The notes beneath the pieces were generated by a model. That model was not told the DNA's origin. It worked only from the letters and a program-made list of their open reading frames with translations, and did no database searches. From the NCBI GenBank assembly GCA_021292165.1, contig JAHFWL010000408.1, positions 351,700 to 415,699 on the forward strand: 64,000 nt of DNA, given 5' to 3'. Source of the stretch: Shinisaurus crocodilurus. Lineage: Eukaryota > Chordata > Lepidosauria > Squamata > Shinisauridae. The stretch's first letter is position 1. Each line of letters opens with the position of its first letter. Shown here piece after piece: positions 1 to 17,715 of the stretch. The translations under genes were made by a program, and so were the position numbers.

Positions 1-528
1 AAGCTGTGGATGTGCTAAACTGGTGCCTGGCCACAACAATGGACTGGATGAGGGCTAACAAACTGAAACTCTATCTGAGATGCTGTTAGTGGGTGGTTCC
101 CCTGACTGGATGGAGGGTGTTCAGCCTGTTCTGGATGGGGTTTCACTCCCCTTGAAGAAGCAGGTTTGTAGCTTGGGGGTCCTCCTTGAGCCATCTTTGT
201 CACTTGAGGCTCAAGTGGCCTCTGGCACAGAGTGCCACCTACCAGTCCGGCTGGTATCCCAGCTATGCCCCTGTATGGACAGGGATAGTCTGGTTTCAGT
301 AATCTATGCTCTGGTAATCTCTAAATTAGACCACTGCAATGCACTCTAACTGGGGTTGCCCTTGAAGACTATTCAGAAACTGCAGCTGGTGGAAAATGCA
401 GCAGCCAGACTAATAAACAGGACCAGAAGGTCTAAACACTACACCAGTTCTGGCCCGCTTAAACTGGCTGCCTCGATGCTTCTGAGCCTGATTCCAGGTG
501 CTGGTCTTAACCTATAAAGCCCTGCATG
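1..528 (+). mobile_element. L2-type LINE, 3' part of ORF2, degraded
   Basis: The plus strand reads as the end of an L2-clade reverse transcriptase protein: a PVLDGVSLPLKKQV-like block, then CSLGVLLEPSLSLEAQV, then ALVISKLDHCNAL, with the LQLVENAAARL-like block in other frames up to about 470. Frameshifts and stops break it, so it is a dead copy. It recurs in better form at 15942-17235. Its right edge is where homology to the inverted duplicate (ending near 29325) starts. Confidence 0.8.
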
Positions 529-900
529 TTTTTAAAACAGTTTCCAGGTAGTTTCGTGTAAGAGAGGCTGAAGAACAGAGCAGTAGCAGGATGCCTGATG
601 GGGAGGGGTGTGGTGGGGGCTTTGGAAGAAGAATGGGCAGGGGGCTCAACGGAAAGCTGAGAGTGGGAGCTGGTTTGGACGGGGAGGAACGTTAGGGTGC
701 GCGGAGGATGCTGCATCCTCTGACTTTCAAGCCCATGAAAGGAGTTTTGGTTCGTGGCTCCCAAAACCTCCCCAACCTAGTTTCTGGTTTCTCTTTGAGT
801 CCTGGCATGTGCCTGCCTTTCCTTCTGGACCGGGACCTGGTTGCTGCCTGGAGTCCTTGCCATTCCTTCTTGCCCTGACAGGGTAATGATTCTTTTACAG
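529..900 (+). other. Duplicated 5' flank of zinc-finger gene A
   Basis: This stretch is homologous, in inverted orientation, to 29325-28949 upstream of gene B. It is moderately GC-rich and probably holds the upstream intron and perhaps a noncoding first exon; no open frame is conserved. The polypyrimidine tract and AG at 899-900 match the acceptor of the SCAN exon. No TATA box or clear promoter was seen. Confidence 0.55.
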
Positions 901-953
901 GTCTTGGCTTTGCAGAGCTTCATTAGCACCGCTCTTTGCTGCACGGATCAAAG

Positions 954-8230
<7,277 letters not shown>

Positions 8231-8465
8231 GGCGCAAGATTCAGGCACAATTGAACCCGTATTTCCTATTGGAGAAGCCACTTACTGAATGCCCTGAGGC
8301 CCTCTTGCCCAAGGGCCCGCTAAATTTTCAAGCTGCCACTGGGTGTCATAATGATACTTTGGGGAGTCATCCAATGATTTGGGGTTTTAGTGGATGCTAA
8401 TTAAAACAAGTGTTGTTCTTTCAAATTCAGTTCTGTGCGTGCTGTGGAAGGCTGCCTTTTGATAT

Positions 8466-8734
8466 TGGAAAAAAGGAGAGAACTAGGTTCCTCACGGGGT
8501 TGTAAAAGAGTCTGCAGATTACTTAAACAACTAATGTCTTTCACTGTTTCAGTGAAAGACATTAGTTGTTTAAGCAATCTGCAGACTCTTTTACAACCCC
8601 TTGAGGAAGGCCTTGAAAAATACACAGGCCGAAACGCGTCGGGCTCCTTTAATAAAGATTTTTGCATCCTGAGAACCTAGTTCTCTCCTTTTTTCCGTTG
8701 CATTTGGATGCTTATCTCCTCCTGTTTCTGTCTT
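8466..8734 (+). mobile_element. Fold-back Penelope-like retroelement fragment
   Basis: A 269-bp insertion is flanked by the exact 13-bp duplication TGCCTTTTGATAT (8453-8465 and 8735-8747). It contains a near-perfect hairpin with 51-nt arms (8496-8546 and 8550-8600, one mismatch, 3-nt loop) plus outer arms (about 8467-8489 with 8672-8697). The core at 8597-8645 resembles a hammerhead ribozyme, which Penelope-like elements are known to carry. AATAAAG lies downstream at about 8651. The family name is an inference from this core and the inverted 5' piece. Confidence 0.6.
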
Positions 8735-8769
8735 TGCCTTTTGATATCTCCAACAGTTTAATCCCCTTG

Positions 8770-8985
8770 GACAACGTAATTTTTATTTCCCAGGCTATTC
8801 TACATTGGGCAGCACCCTCCCAAAGCACCAGCTTCATAGCTTGGGATGCTGCTAGATTCAGTTTCGTCATTACAGGCTCAAGTGGTCTTTGTGGTGTGGA
8901 GTGACCCTCATCTGCTTTTCCCTGGATAGGGAGAGCCTGGCTACAGTTCTCCATGCCATGTTCACCTCTCGGTTAGACTACTGAA
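8770..8985 (+). mobile_element. L2-type LINE fragment
   Basis: The end of this stretch reads RESLATVLHAMFTSRLDY on the plus strand, matching the L2 ORF2 block seen at 1-528 and 16560-16650. It is cut by the LTR that begins at 8994. Confidence 0.6.
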
Positions 8986-8993
8986 AAAGTGTT

Positions 8994-9828
8994 TGTGAAG
9001 GACCGCCACCAGTCCTTTCCCACAAGATCGGGAGCTAGGCAGCTATTTTGACAGCTCAGAGCTCCCGCTTGCGATCCCCAGTTCAACTTGGTCACTTACA
9101 CTGGATTGAGGCACTGAGTCAAAGCGAAACTATACTTTGGGCAAAAGCAAAACAGGTTTATTGGTGGTAGTAAACATACAAATTGAAAGGGGAGATAAGG
9201 GAGTGAAACTGACAAAGGGAAAGTAAAGCTTGTTACACAATCTACTCTAGTCTAATACTAGTAACTGTAGTGGATGTACGGCAGTGCTTCTCAATCATTT
9301 TCTGTCATGCCCCCCCTAGGAAGAAGAAAACATTTCGTGCCCCCCGCGCGACTGTAAATAGTATCATTTGTCTATAAAATTGTTATAAGTACACCTCTGC
9401 ATAACACTGTATCCTTATTAACGTATAAGAGAATAAAAAAAGAAAGAAATGTGGATCAATTTACAACAAAGAATAGCTTTATTAACTGTAGCAGAAAAGA
9501 TTTAAAGGAGCACAGGATTTAAAGGAACACAATATTAAAAAAAACTTTTAACTGAGGTCAAACGAGCCCCCCTTTACGGAGCCTCGCGCCCCCCCTGGGG
9601 GGCCCGCCCCACTATTTGAGAAGCACTGATGTACGGTAATGTACCCAGGCAGTCTGCTTGGGGGTTGAGTGTCTGGGCTGGCCTGAGCCAACAACCTGCT
9701 CTGTGCTTCCCTGCACCTTGCTTCCAACAACCTCTCGGAGCCTTGGTTGCTTCTTTGACTCCCTCGCTTCCCCCCGTCAATCCCCCCACCCTTCCCTCTA
9801 CTGACAAGACGGTCCGGTCAGGCATGTA
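8994..9828 (-). mobile_element. LTR with nested hAT MITE
   Basis: On the minus strand the LTR has AATAAA (9162-9157) followed by an R/U5 part that ends TCCTTCACA at 8994. The same layout occurs in the LTRs at 19384-20120 and 23662-24288. A 347-bp MITE (9282-9628) interrupts it. The upstream edge is uncertain because a SINE begins at 9831. Confidence 0.55.
9282..9628. mobile_element. hAT (Charlie-type) MITE
   Basis: Terminal inverted repeats CAGTGCTTCTCAA and TTTGAGAAGCACTG bound the element. It is flanked by the exact 8-bp duplication ATGTACGG (9274-9281 and 9629-9636), the hAT signature. There is no transposase inside. Confidence 0.9.
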
Positions 9829-9830
9829 CA

Positions 9831-9993
9831 GATTCATAGATCAGAGTTGGAAGGGGCCTACAAGGCCATCGAGTTCAACCCCCTGCTCAATGCAGGAAAT
9901 TAGAGGAGGGGTCTCCCATCCAAGTAATAACCAGGCCTGACCCTGCTTAGCTTTCCACACTCAGACAAGCTGAGCCAGCGTGAGCCACAGGCC
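9831..9993 (-). mobile_element. 5S-rRNA-headed SINE with CR1 tail
   Basis: On the minus strand the head contains the internal 5S promoter region (AAGCTAAGCAGGGTCAGGCC, then TTACTTGGATGGGAGACC). It is joined to a CR1 3' tail (GAGCAGGGGGTTGAACTCGA, then CCTTCCAACTC). Further copies lie at 25147, 32647, 49173, 55429 and 57353. Confidence 0.85.
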
Positions 9994-10129
9994 TGTAGTG
10001 TGGGTGTGCGGAGGTTTCAGTACCACCTTGCCCATGGCCCATCAGAGGTGCTCGGAAGGGCGATTGGCAACCCATTGAGGGTGTTTGGGGAAAACCATTT
10101 GAATGTAAATGTTGTCTCTCGGACTGAGC

Positions 10130-10310
10130 TCTCCTGGCCTGGGCAGAGATTATTCAGGTGTATGTAGGGCTGCTATCTCTCACCAGTTGTTTCAACAACT
10201 GCACCGGCTTCTGGGTGCAATTCAGGTTGCTGGTGCTCTTACGTACGAAGCCCTAAACAACTTGGGAGCTGGCACAGAAAGGGCTGCCTCCTACCACATC
10301 GCTGTGGCCA
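10130..10310 (+). mobile_element. L2-type LINE fragment
   Basis: The plus strand reads LHRLLGAIQVAGALTYEALN, the L2 block normally seen as LHWLPV..FKVLVLTYKALHGLG. It is short and diverged. Confidence 0.55.
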
Positions 10311-11059
10311 AGCATCCTCTGAAAAGCCTCCTCCCGGGTCCCTCACACCATCTGCACTTAGGTGGGTAAGTGGGGGTTGGGGACCCCTGCCTTAGATGAT
10401 GGAGGTAGTGTCCGGGTCAATTCCTCCCCCTCCCCATCCTGGCCGCCCTCTTCTGGACGCTCTCTGGTTTGTCAATGTGCTTAGCCAATGCCATGTCACT
10501 TATTCTGCACCTGCCCATCATGGACTTACTATTTGGCTGCAACCCAGGTCCACTAGATTTTATTTCCTCGTTTTAAACTGGATTGAAATGGCAGTGGGAG
10601 CTCTTGCCGAAAAAAAACCCTGCTTCTTTTTGGCTGGCCAGTGTTTGATTTCCTCATAGCTAGAGAAAGAAATACAGTCGACACCGTCAACAACAACAAC
10701 AACAAATACTTAACAACATTTGTATAGCACTTTCATACAGTGCACATGCATTCTCTAGTTGCAATCCTCACAACCACCGTGTGAGGTAGATTTAAAAAAC
10801 AAGAACACCCCAGTGCTGGCAGTTTGGGCCTTTGCATTCAAATGAACACTTACAAAAGTATAATTGTGTAAGTGAAACAGTGAATTACAGTAATTTCCCC
10901 ATTCCTGTGAATCCACCAGAATGTGTGGAACTTGCTTTCTGAGATGGCACTAAACAACATAGAATCATAGAAAATTAGAGTTTGAAGGGGCCTATAAGGA
11001 GCCTAACCAGCTCCTCAAACCCACTTTAAAGGCTGGGCTTGAGCCCTAAACACACATGA
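10311..11059. other. Intergenic stretch with CAA repeat and CR1 tail
   Basis: A CAA microsatellite lies at 10687-10705. It is followed by MIR-like text (TATAGCACTTTCATACAGTG). A reversed CR1 tail (AATCATAGAAAATTAGAGTT) lies at 10957-11010. No gene was seen. Confidence 0.5.
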
Positions 11060-11219
11060 TATAGTGAAGAGCGCTTCTGGACATGTACAGAGTGCTTTCC
11101 CCTCTGCCAGTTTTGATAACTGCGACCTTGGGCACTGGGCAAGCCGGGATAGCCCCGGGCATATTCTACCCATGGTAACTCCGTGGCAGGAGAAACTCCG
11201 GGTGGCCTCAGCCAGGGGG

Positions 11220-11720
11220 ATGGCGTCTCGGTGCGGAAAGGGTTACCTCTCCAAGCGGCCTAGAGAAAGAGGGCGGGATTGGGGCTGCTCTGCTGCCGCC
11301 TTCCCTTTCCCAGGCGCTGCTGCACCCGGAGCAGAGTGCGGGAGAGGCTCGCCCGGGGTGGGGTCGCTGCCGCCTCCTTCACGTCTGCGATGCGGACGAT
11401 GGAAGGGGCGCGGCTCATGTTGCGGGGGGCACCGAGGACTATGCAGAGCGGTGGAAGAAGGGGAGGGCACCCTGCCAGCAGCCCGCCCTGCCAGCAGCCC
11501 GCCCCTTGCTCCCAGTCCTGTCTACTTGGGACCCCACGCAACTGGGGCTCTGGAGAGGCTCCTCGTGGCCTGCAGCGAGCGCCCCCCCCCCCGGCAGCGA
11601 GCAGCCCCCAAGCCCGCCACCACGGACCCTCATGAGCTCAGCTCTGACCTTTTGGGGGCGTGGGGGGGGGAAGCACCTCCCGCAGCCCTCAGCAGCTGAG
11701 AGTGGGGCACCCACCCACCC
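11220..11720. promoter_or_regulatory. GC-rich, CpG-dense island
   Basis: Base composition changes abruptly to GC-rich sequence with frequent CG dinucleotides, several GGGCGG or CCGCCC-like boxes and a short repeat of CAGCAGCCCGCCC (11475-11505). Open frames on both strands here overlap and match no family, as expected for a GC-rich stretch. It could be an unmethylated promoter of an unrecognised transcript; direction unknown. Confidence 0.45.
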
Positions 11721-11974
11721 ACACTATCTGGGGAAACTTGGGCTGCTCTATGGGGAGCCAGATCCGTGCCCCAGGCCTGAGTTTCTGCACCTTCGGAGCG
11801 GGAGATCGTGGGGCTGGCCCTACCCTTAGGCAGGGTGAGGCGGCCTCCTCGGGCAGCGGGTTCTGTGTGTCAGGAAAAGGCAGGAATTTGTTACTTCTTG
11901 AACGTATTGTTCTTGCATTTCTACTCCCAGGGAGAGGCGCTTCGGAGAGGTTCTGCCATAGTTCGAAATAACTC

Positions 11975-12425
11975 GGCCAGCCTTGAATACTATGCACTTG
12001 GATGGGGCGGGGGAGGCGCCATTTTTCTCCCCCTCTTATAAGACTAGAACCCTGTGGGGTCATCCCATGAAGCTGATTAAGGGCAGATAAAAGGAAGAAC
12101 TTCTTTGCACAGCGCATAGTTAAACTATGGAACTCACTTCCAATTTCTTCCATTGCTCATTAATCACTAATTTCAGCAAAGATCAGTACATTAAACCAAT
12201 AAAACTTTACCTTTCAAGTTCTAATTTCCTACCAAAACAGTATGTGGGCTGGGGCATGCTGGGAGTTGTAGGCCAAAAACATCTGGGGACCCAAGGTCGG
12301 AGAACACTGGCTTAGGACCACACCCAAGCACACTCCTCCCTTTCTATGTCATTCTGTGTGGACCGAATACTGGACTAGATGGACCCTTGGTCTGATCCAG
12401 CAGGGCTCTTCTCATGTTCCTATGC
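11975..12425 (+). mobile_element. CR1/L3-type LINE 3' end interrupted by a MITE
   Basis: The plus strand carries CATTTTTCTCCCCCTCTTAT through GAAGCTGATTAAGGGCAGAT, then ACTAGATGGACCCTTGGTCT (about 12372-12391) and a CATGTTCCTATG end. A hAT-like MITE with GCATGCTGGGAGTTGTAGGC lies between (12241-12316). Confidence 0.65.
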
Positions 12426-12526
12426 CCCCCCCCCCACAATGATGTCTCAGATCAACCAAGGGTGGCCTTTTCACAATATTCTCATGGGGCCACTGAGTAC
12501 CGCTAGGACAGCCAAAGACACCAATT

Positions 12527-14403
12527 GCCAATCCTGACAATTTTGAAACAAAAAAGGAAAAGATTGCCTTGCAAGCACTGACCCCCCCTCCCTGAAAAAC
12601 ACCAGATATCCAAAGTTAAGAGTTTAAATAACATTTTTAAAAATTACAATAGCCACTTATGAAATATTATAAAAGAATATAAAATCTAATAATGTAATAA
12701 TTATAATATATAAGATATTATATACAGTAATAATAAAATTCTGGGACAGTCATCCAAGCACTGGTGCTGCTGCTGCTTCCTCTTCTTTTAGCAAGGAGCA
12801 GTATTTCACGATTTCCCCTCAATGACACGATACTTGATGGTCTGTGTTGTAGATTGCTTTAAAACATGGAGCTTCAGTCTTTAATACTGGATATATGTGC
12901 TCAAAAGCAAGAAATATGTATTGTGGGAAGGACAAATATTTATTAACCACTTACCATGAATTTTTTTAAAAAAGAATAAAGGTTGAAATATTTTGTCCCA
13001 GTATACATTTACATTGAAGGCATACCCTTTCTCCATAATTAAAAAACAAAAAAACCTTGTTAAGCCTTCTCAGTCTTTTAACAAAGCATAGTCAATCCCG
13101 GTGGACCTCCTTGACAATTTGTTATTGAATTTCCCTAAATCTAATAGTGTGATTCAATGGTACACTTACTTGGGAGTAAGCCCTGTTCAATTCCGTGGGA
13201 CATACTTCTGAGTGATCTTGCCTAGGATTGTGCTATAAGGCAGCAGTCTTCTGGCCACTTCCTTGAGAGTAAAGCCCCATGGAAAGAAGGAGTAGTTTTT
13301 CAATGAACATTTGTCGCATCAGGCTGTAAAACTAGACTTTGCTCCCATCAGAGCTCCAGGAATAGCCCTTGATGGTCAGAGTCTTATAATGGGCAACTGC
13401 TCATGAATTTATTCTGAAGACTGACACAATTTGTGCCCTTCAAAGGCTTGTGCTCTAAACTTGGCTGTCAAAAATTAACCTCCAGATTGCCTTATTCAAC
13501 CCATAAGTCTAAGACAAAAGGAAGGACATCTTCATGCAAACCAAGTCCCCACACACACTGAAGCAACCTGGGTTTGTATATTGGGACTGGGCTTGCATCT
13601 TCCTGTAAGAGAAGGTGTTCATGCCTACCTCTCTGTGCTAGGTTAAGTCCATAAAAGGAGCCCTACTGGAAAGGCCTATCTGGTCCAGCATCCTGTTTCC
13701 CACAGTGACCAACCAGAGGCTCTGGAAAGCTCTCCAGCAGGACATGAGGGTAACAGTGCGCTCCCACTCATGTTCCCCAGCAACTGGTCTTCAGAGGCAT
13801 GGTGTCTCCAATCCTGGAGGTGCTATGTAGCCATCATGACTAGTCCATTGATACGCTTATCAGTAATATAATGCCTTGAGAATGGAAATTAGATACTGAC
13901 CTCCATGAATTTGTCTACTCCAAGTTGGCAGCCTTGGCTACATCTTGTGGCAGTGAATTCCACAGTTTTAACTATGCACTATTATTTATTTATTCATTTT
14001 CTATGCAAAGAAATATTTCATTTGGTTGGTCCCAAATGGGCCACCATTTAGATTTAGTGGATAACCCCAGGTTCTAGGAGAGGGAGAAAATACTGCAGTT
14101 TTGTGTTTCCTCTGATCACTTTTGTACTTGACCATGCCCTTTGCTTGTCTGGCCACTCCCTTGGCCACGCCCTCATGCTGCCTGGCCACACCCTCTTGAT
14201 CACACCTTCATGTTGCTTAACCCTACCTCTGACAAATTCACAGGTGTGTCCCGATTTTCATCTGTGAAATGTTGGAAGGTCTGCAGGAGAGGAAGGAGGG
14301 ACGTGGGGTGGGGGGCAGGGACATTTTATGACTGTGAGGTGGGGTGGAGGGAGGTGCCGTTGCCATGGAGACAGGGCCCTGCCCTGCCTCCCCAAATTGC
14401 CTT
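12527..14403. repeat. Duplicated 1.9-kb block, copy 1
   Basis: This AT-rich block is collinear with 35238-37371 in the same orientation, at clearly over 90 percent identity by eye. The first about 75 bp also recur at 32920-32995. It includes a reversed CR1/L3-type LINE tail (13645-14100). No open frame is conserved and the origin of the block is unknown. Copy 2 has an extra SINE and an expanded TTTA repeat. Confidence 0.85.
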
Positions 14404-14611
14404 CCTCTCTAGGATTCCAGCTCAGTTCCTTTGCAGGGGGGCACGTAGCGGGGTCCTTCCTCGGGACCCCCCCAAGCAGAACTAGCGGACCGGGGCAGGC
14501 GCAGTACCCCTGCTAGGCTGGACTCTTCTGGGCCAGCCGGGTGGGGATGGGCTAGTTTGTGCACGTGTCCTTTTGCTTCCTCTTTGGACCAGCCTCCCCC
14601 ACTGTGGCGGG

Positions 14612-14690
14612 CAATTGGCCATGCTGGCTGGGAACGATGAGAATCGTAGTCCATCGCATCTGGAGGGCACAAAGGCTCTACAGCAGCCTT
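14612..14690. mobile_element. Short hAT-like MITE fragment
   Basis: Contains GCCATGCTGGCTGGGAACGA and GTAGTCCATCGCATCTGGAG, the body shared by the MITE copies at 12241, 18292, 40178 and 41224. Confidence 0.5.
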
Positions 14691-14739
14691 ATGAACCTAA
14701 GCACACAGGAACAGCCCTGCTGGATCAGAACAAGAGTCT

Positions 14740-15065
14740 ATCTAGATAATCAGTCTCATCCAGGAGGGTCTGGAGCTGGTTGGCCACCACCCGCTCAAGG
14801 ACCTTGCACTGCTGGCCTAAAGTTGTTTAGATCTTCTGGGTCCAGAGAGGGTTTCTTAAGGAGTGGTCTCACCACCGCTTCTTTCAAGTGGCACGGGACC
14901 ACTCCCTCTCGCAAGGAGGCATTGATCACCTCACCTCCCTGGCCCAGACGGCTGTTCCCTCCCTGCTAGATTTAATAAGCCAAGAGGGGCAAGGATCATA
15001 TTCGGAAGTGGTTGCACGAACCTGTCCAAGCACCTTGTCAACATCCTCGAGCCGTGCATGTCCAG
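14740..15065 (-). mobile_element. L2-type LINE, N-terminal RT part
   Basis: The minus strand encodes REGVVPCHLKEAVVRPLLKK, then PSLDPEDLNN, the conserved block upstream of the L2 reverse transcriptase palm. Stops and frameshifts follow. Confidence 0.65.
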
Positions 15066-15130
15066 TCCACAGCATGTGATAAAAAGTTGCTTCTTTGTTA
15101 CATTTTTGGAATATAGAATGATATCTTATA

Positions 15131-15377
15131 CAGTAATACCTTGGATTACAAGTAACTTGGTTTGAGAGCGTTTTGCAAGGCAAGCAAATTTTTAAATATT
15201 TAATTTTTTTTTACTTGATATACAAGCGACGTCTGGCAATACAAGTACTGTAGTACGGCTTAAATTAAAAATCTCTGTACACATTTTTTTGGGGGGGATT
15301 TCGTTTTGATGTGTGTTTTTTATTACAAGCACGTTTCCGGAATGAATTATGCTCTCAATCCAACCAAGGCATGACTG
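15131..15377. mobile_element. Tigger-type (Tc1/mariner) MITE
   Basis: The element has termini CAGTAATACCTTGG and CCAAGGCATGACTG and TA on both flanks. It is 247 bp long and noncoding. It is homologous to 19608-19856 in opposite orientation, and a terminal piece recurs at 30235-30297. Confidence 0.8.
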
Positions 15378-15380
15378 TAT

Positions 15381-15941
15381 GAGCTAAGGTTAGCGAGGGA
15401 TGCTAAAAACAACAAGAAAGCTCGTTCAGAGTAATCAGGTGCTCCTTGACCATTTGCCTGTCAATCTCAAGCTGCAATCCTGCCCCTTCAGTCTGCACTT
15501 CAGGTTTGCCGGGGGGGGTCATAGACCCTCTTTTGGGAGAAGTCCGAGCCGAAGTAGGAATTGAACACATCTGTCTTTTCTTTGTCTTCTGTTATCAATT
15601 CGCCATCCTCATTGCGTAGTTGAACCACCATTTCAACTCATTGCGTAGTTGGACCACCATTTCTTTCCTCTGTCTTTTACTATGCATGTATCCGAAGAAA
15701 GCTTTCTTGTTTGTTTTTTTTAGCATCCCTCGCTAACCTTAGCTCATTCTCAGCTTTAGCCTTCCTGACACTATTCCTGCAGTTCTGTGCTACCTGCCTG
15801 TACTCTTCCCTTGTAGCCTGTCCTTCCTTCCACTTCCTATACGTGTCCTTTTATGTTTTCAGGTCATCTTTGAGTTTATTGTGAAGCCACATTGGCTTCT
15901 TCTGTTGCCCTCTGCCTTTTTTCCTTGTGGGAATTGTTTGT
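15381..15941 (-). mobile_element. CR1 LINE ORF2 fragment with inverted end
   Basis: 15423-15941 is a reversed copy of the CR1 segment found intact at about 37555-38058 (start of ORF2 RT). The piece 15381-15422 is the same CR1 in plus orientation and is the inverted copy of 15700-15745, so the element folds back on itself. A 20-25-bp partial repeat (TCATTGCGTAGTTG) lies near 15610-15655. Confidence 0.7.
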
Positions 15942-17235
15942 GTGTGTCCCTGTTGGTTCTTCTGGACCTCTCAGTGGTTTTCGATCCCATCGACCATGGT
16001 ATCCTTCTGGAACGCCTGAGGGGACTGGGAATCGGGGGCACTGTGCTCCAGTGGTTCCGGTCCTACCCTCGGGCAGGTTCCAGATGGTGATGCTTGGGGA
16101 TAGCTGCTCCTCAAAGAAGGAGCTGCTATGTGGCATACCGCAAGGTGCCATTCTTTCCCCAATGCTATTTAATATTTACATGAAGCTGCTGGGAGAGATC
16201 ATCCGGAGGCATGGGGCGGGGTGCTATCAGTATGCTGATGACACCCAAATATATTTCTCTATGCCCTCGGCAACAGCATCAGCAAAGGATAGTGTGTGTC
16301 TCCTCTGAATTAATGCCTGGAGGTGGAAATGGGCTGGATGAGGAAAAAATAAACTGAAACTGAATCCAGACAAGACGGTGGTGCTTGCTGTCAAAGGTCA
16401 CAACCTGGGTTTGGAGGTGTGTCAACCAGTTCTGGATGGGGTTACATTCCCCCTGAAAGACTGTGTTCGCAGCTTGGGGTGCTCCTGGATCCGTTGCTCC
16501 AAATGACATCCCAGATAGATGCGACAGCTAGGAGTGCCTATTATCAGCTTCAGCTATGTCAGCTGCGCCCCTTCCCTGAGTTGGAAGACCTAAAGACGGT
16601 AGTGCGTGCGCTGGTAACTGCGAGGCTCGACTTCTGCAATACGCTGTACATAGGGCTACCTTTCTACTTAGTCTGGAAACTTCAACTAGTGCAAAATATG
16701 GCAGCCAGGCTGGGAACCAGTACGCCTAGGGGTGCCCATATTACACCAGTTTTAAAAGCACTTCACTGGCTGCCAATTAGTTTCCGGGCGAAGTATAAAG
16801 TGTTGGTTATTACCTTTAAAGCCCTACATGGTTTGGGTCCAGGCTACCTATGGGATCGCCTTCTCCCGTACAATCTGCCCCGCACACCCAGGTCCTCTGG
16901 GAAGAATCTACTTCAGTCAGCCAAAATTAGGCTGACAGGTATTACCCAGAGGACCTTCTCTTCTGCTGCCCCCAGATTGTGGAATGGCCTGCCGGAGGAG
17001 ATTGGTCAACTTAGCAGTCTTTTGGAATTCAAGAAAGCCTTAAAGACTGATCTCTTCCGGCAGGCCTATCCGGTGGAATTTTAGGATGCTTTAAAGATGT
17101 TTAATAATGTATACTATGTTTTTAATTACCGTAGCTTATATATTTTATGTTTGTTGTTGTTCCCCACCTCGATCCAAACAGAGAGGCGGGTAAGAAATAA
17201 TTTTTTAAATCATCATCATCATCATCATCACCATT
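15942..17235 (+). mobile_element. L2-type LINE, RT and C-terminal domain
   Basis: Frames on the plus strand give the RT blocks [45 protein letters not shown] and YADDTQIYF (about 15945-16270). After a frameshift, 16419-17084 is an open C-terminal domain (GVLLDPLLQMTSQIDATARS through WNGLPEEIGQLSSLLEFKKA). It is followed by an ATC microsatellite tail (17211-17230). The 5' half is missing. It is the best L2 copy in the window but is broken by frame changes. Confidence 0.85.
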
Positions 17236-17369
17236 CACCATCACCCTGTTATCCACAATCCACCAGATGTTTGGACCGGATTTTTGGAACCCCACTGCTC
17301 GGGTACAACCCAGTACCTAAGAGTTAGTGAGGTATCGTCTGATTATGCAGCTAGTACCTAATAGTGCTA

Positions 17370-17600
17370 CTCTTTGTAATTATCAGTAATATAATGCCTC
17401 GAGAAGGGAAACTAGGTACTGACCTCCATGAATTTGTCTACTCCAAGTTGGCAGCCATGGCTACATCTTGTGGCAGTGAATTCCACAGTTTAACTATGCG
17501 CTATGCAAAGAAATATTACATTTTGTTTGTCCCAAATGTGCCACCATTTAGCTTTAGTGGATAACCCCAGGTTCTAGGTGAGAGGGAGAAAATGATGTCT
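17370..17600 (-). mobile_element. CR1/L3-type LINE 3' fragment
   Basis: Reversed copy of the stretch also seen in the duplicated block at 13865-14090, including TTGTGGCAGTGAATTCCACA. Confidence 0.6.
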
Positions 17601-17629
17601 GGGAAACTTACCTCATCGGTGGAGTCAGA

Positions 17630-17715
17630 GTGTGATTTTATTTATTTATCTTATACCTCGCCTTTTTTCCTGCAAGGAACCCAAGGCGGCTTACATAATC
17701 CTCCTCCTCCTCTCC
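17630..17715 (-). mobile_element. MIR-like SINE tail
   Basis: The minus strand gives a tail with TTATGTAAGCCGCCTTGGGT and TATAAGATAAATAAATA, the same as the tail of the full copy at 36264-36510. Confidence 0.6.

Noticed and set aside
936..953. Upstream start for the SCAN exon at 936
   Set aside because: The codon there is TTG. The first ATG in frame is at 954, equivalent to 28895 in gene B.
11064..11699. 211-codon plus-strand frame in GC-rich DNA
   Set aside because: Overlapping open frames on both strands, low complexity and no domain; composition explains it.
17097..17327. Frame with a run of histidines
   Set aside because: It is the ATC microsatellite tail of the L2 LINE.
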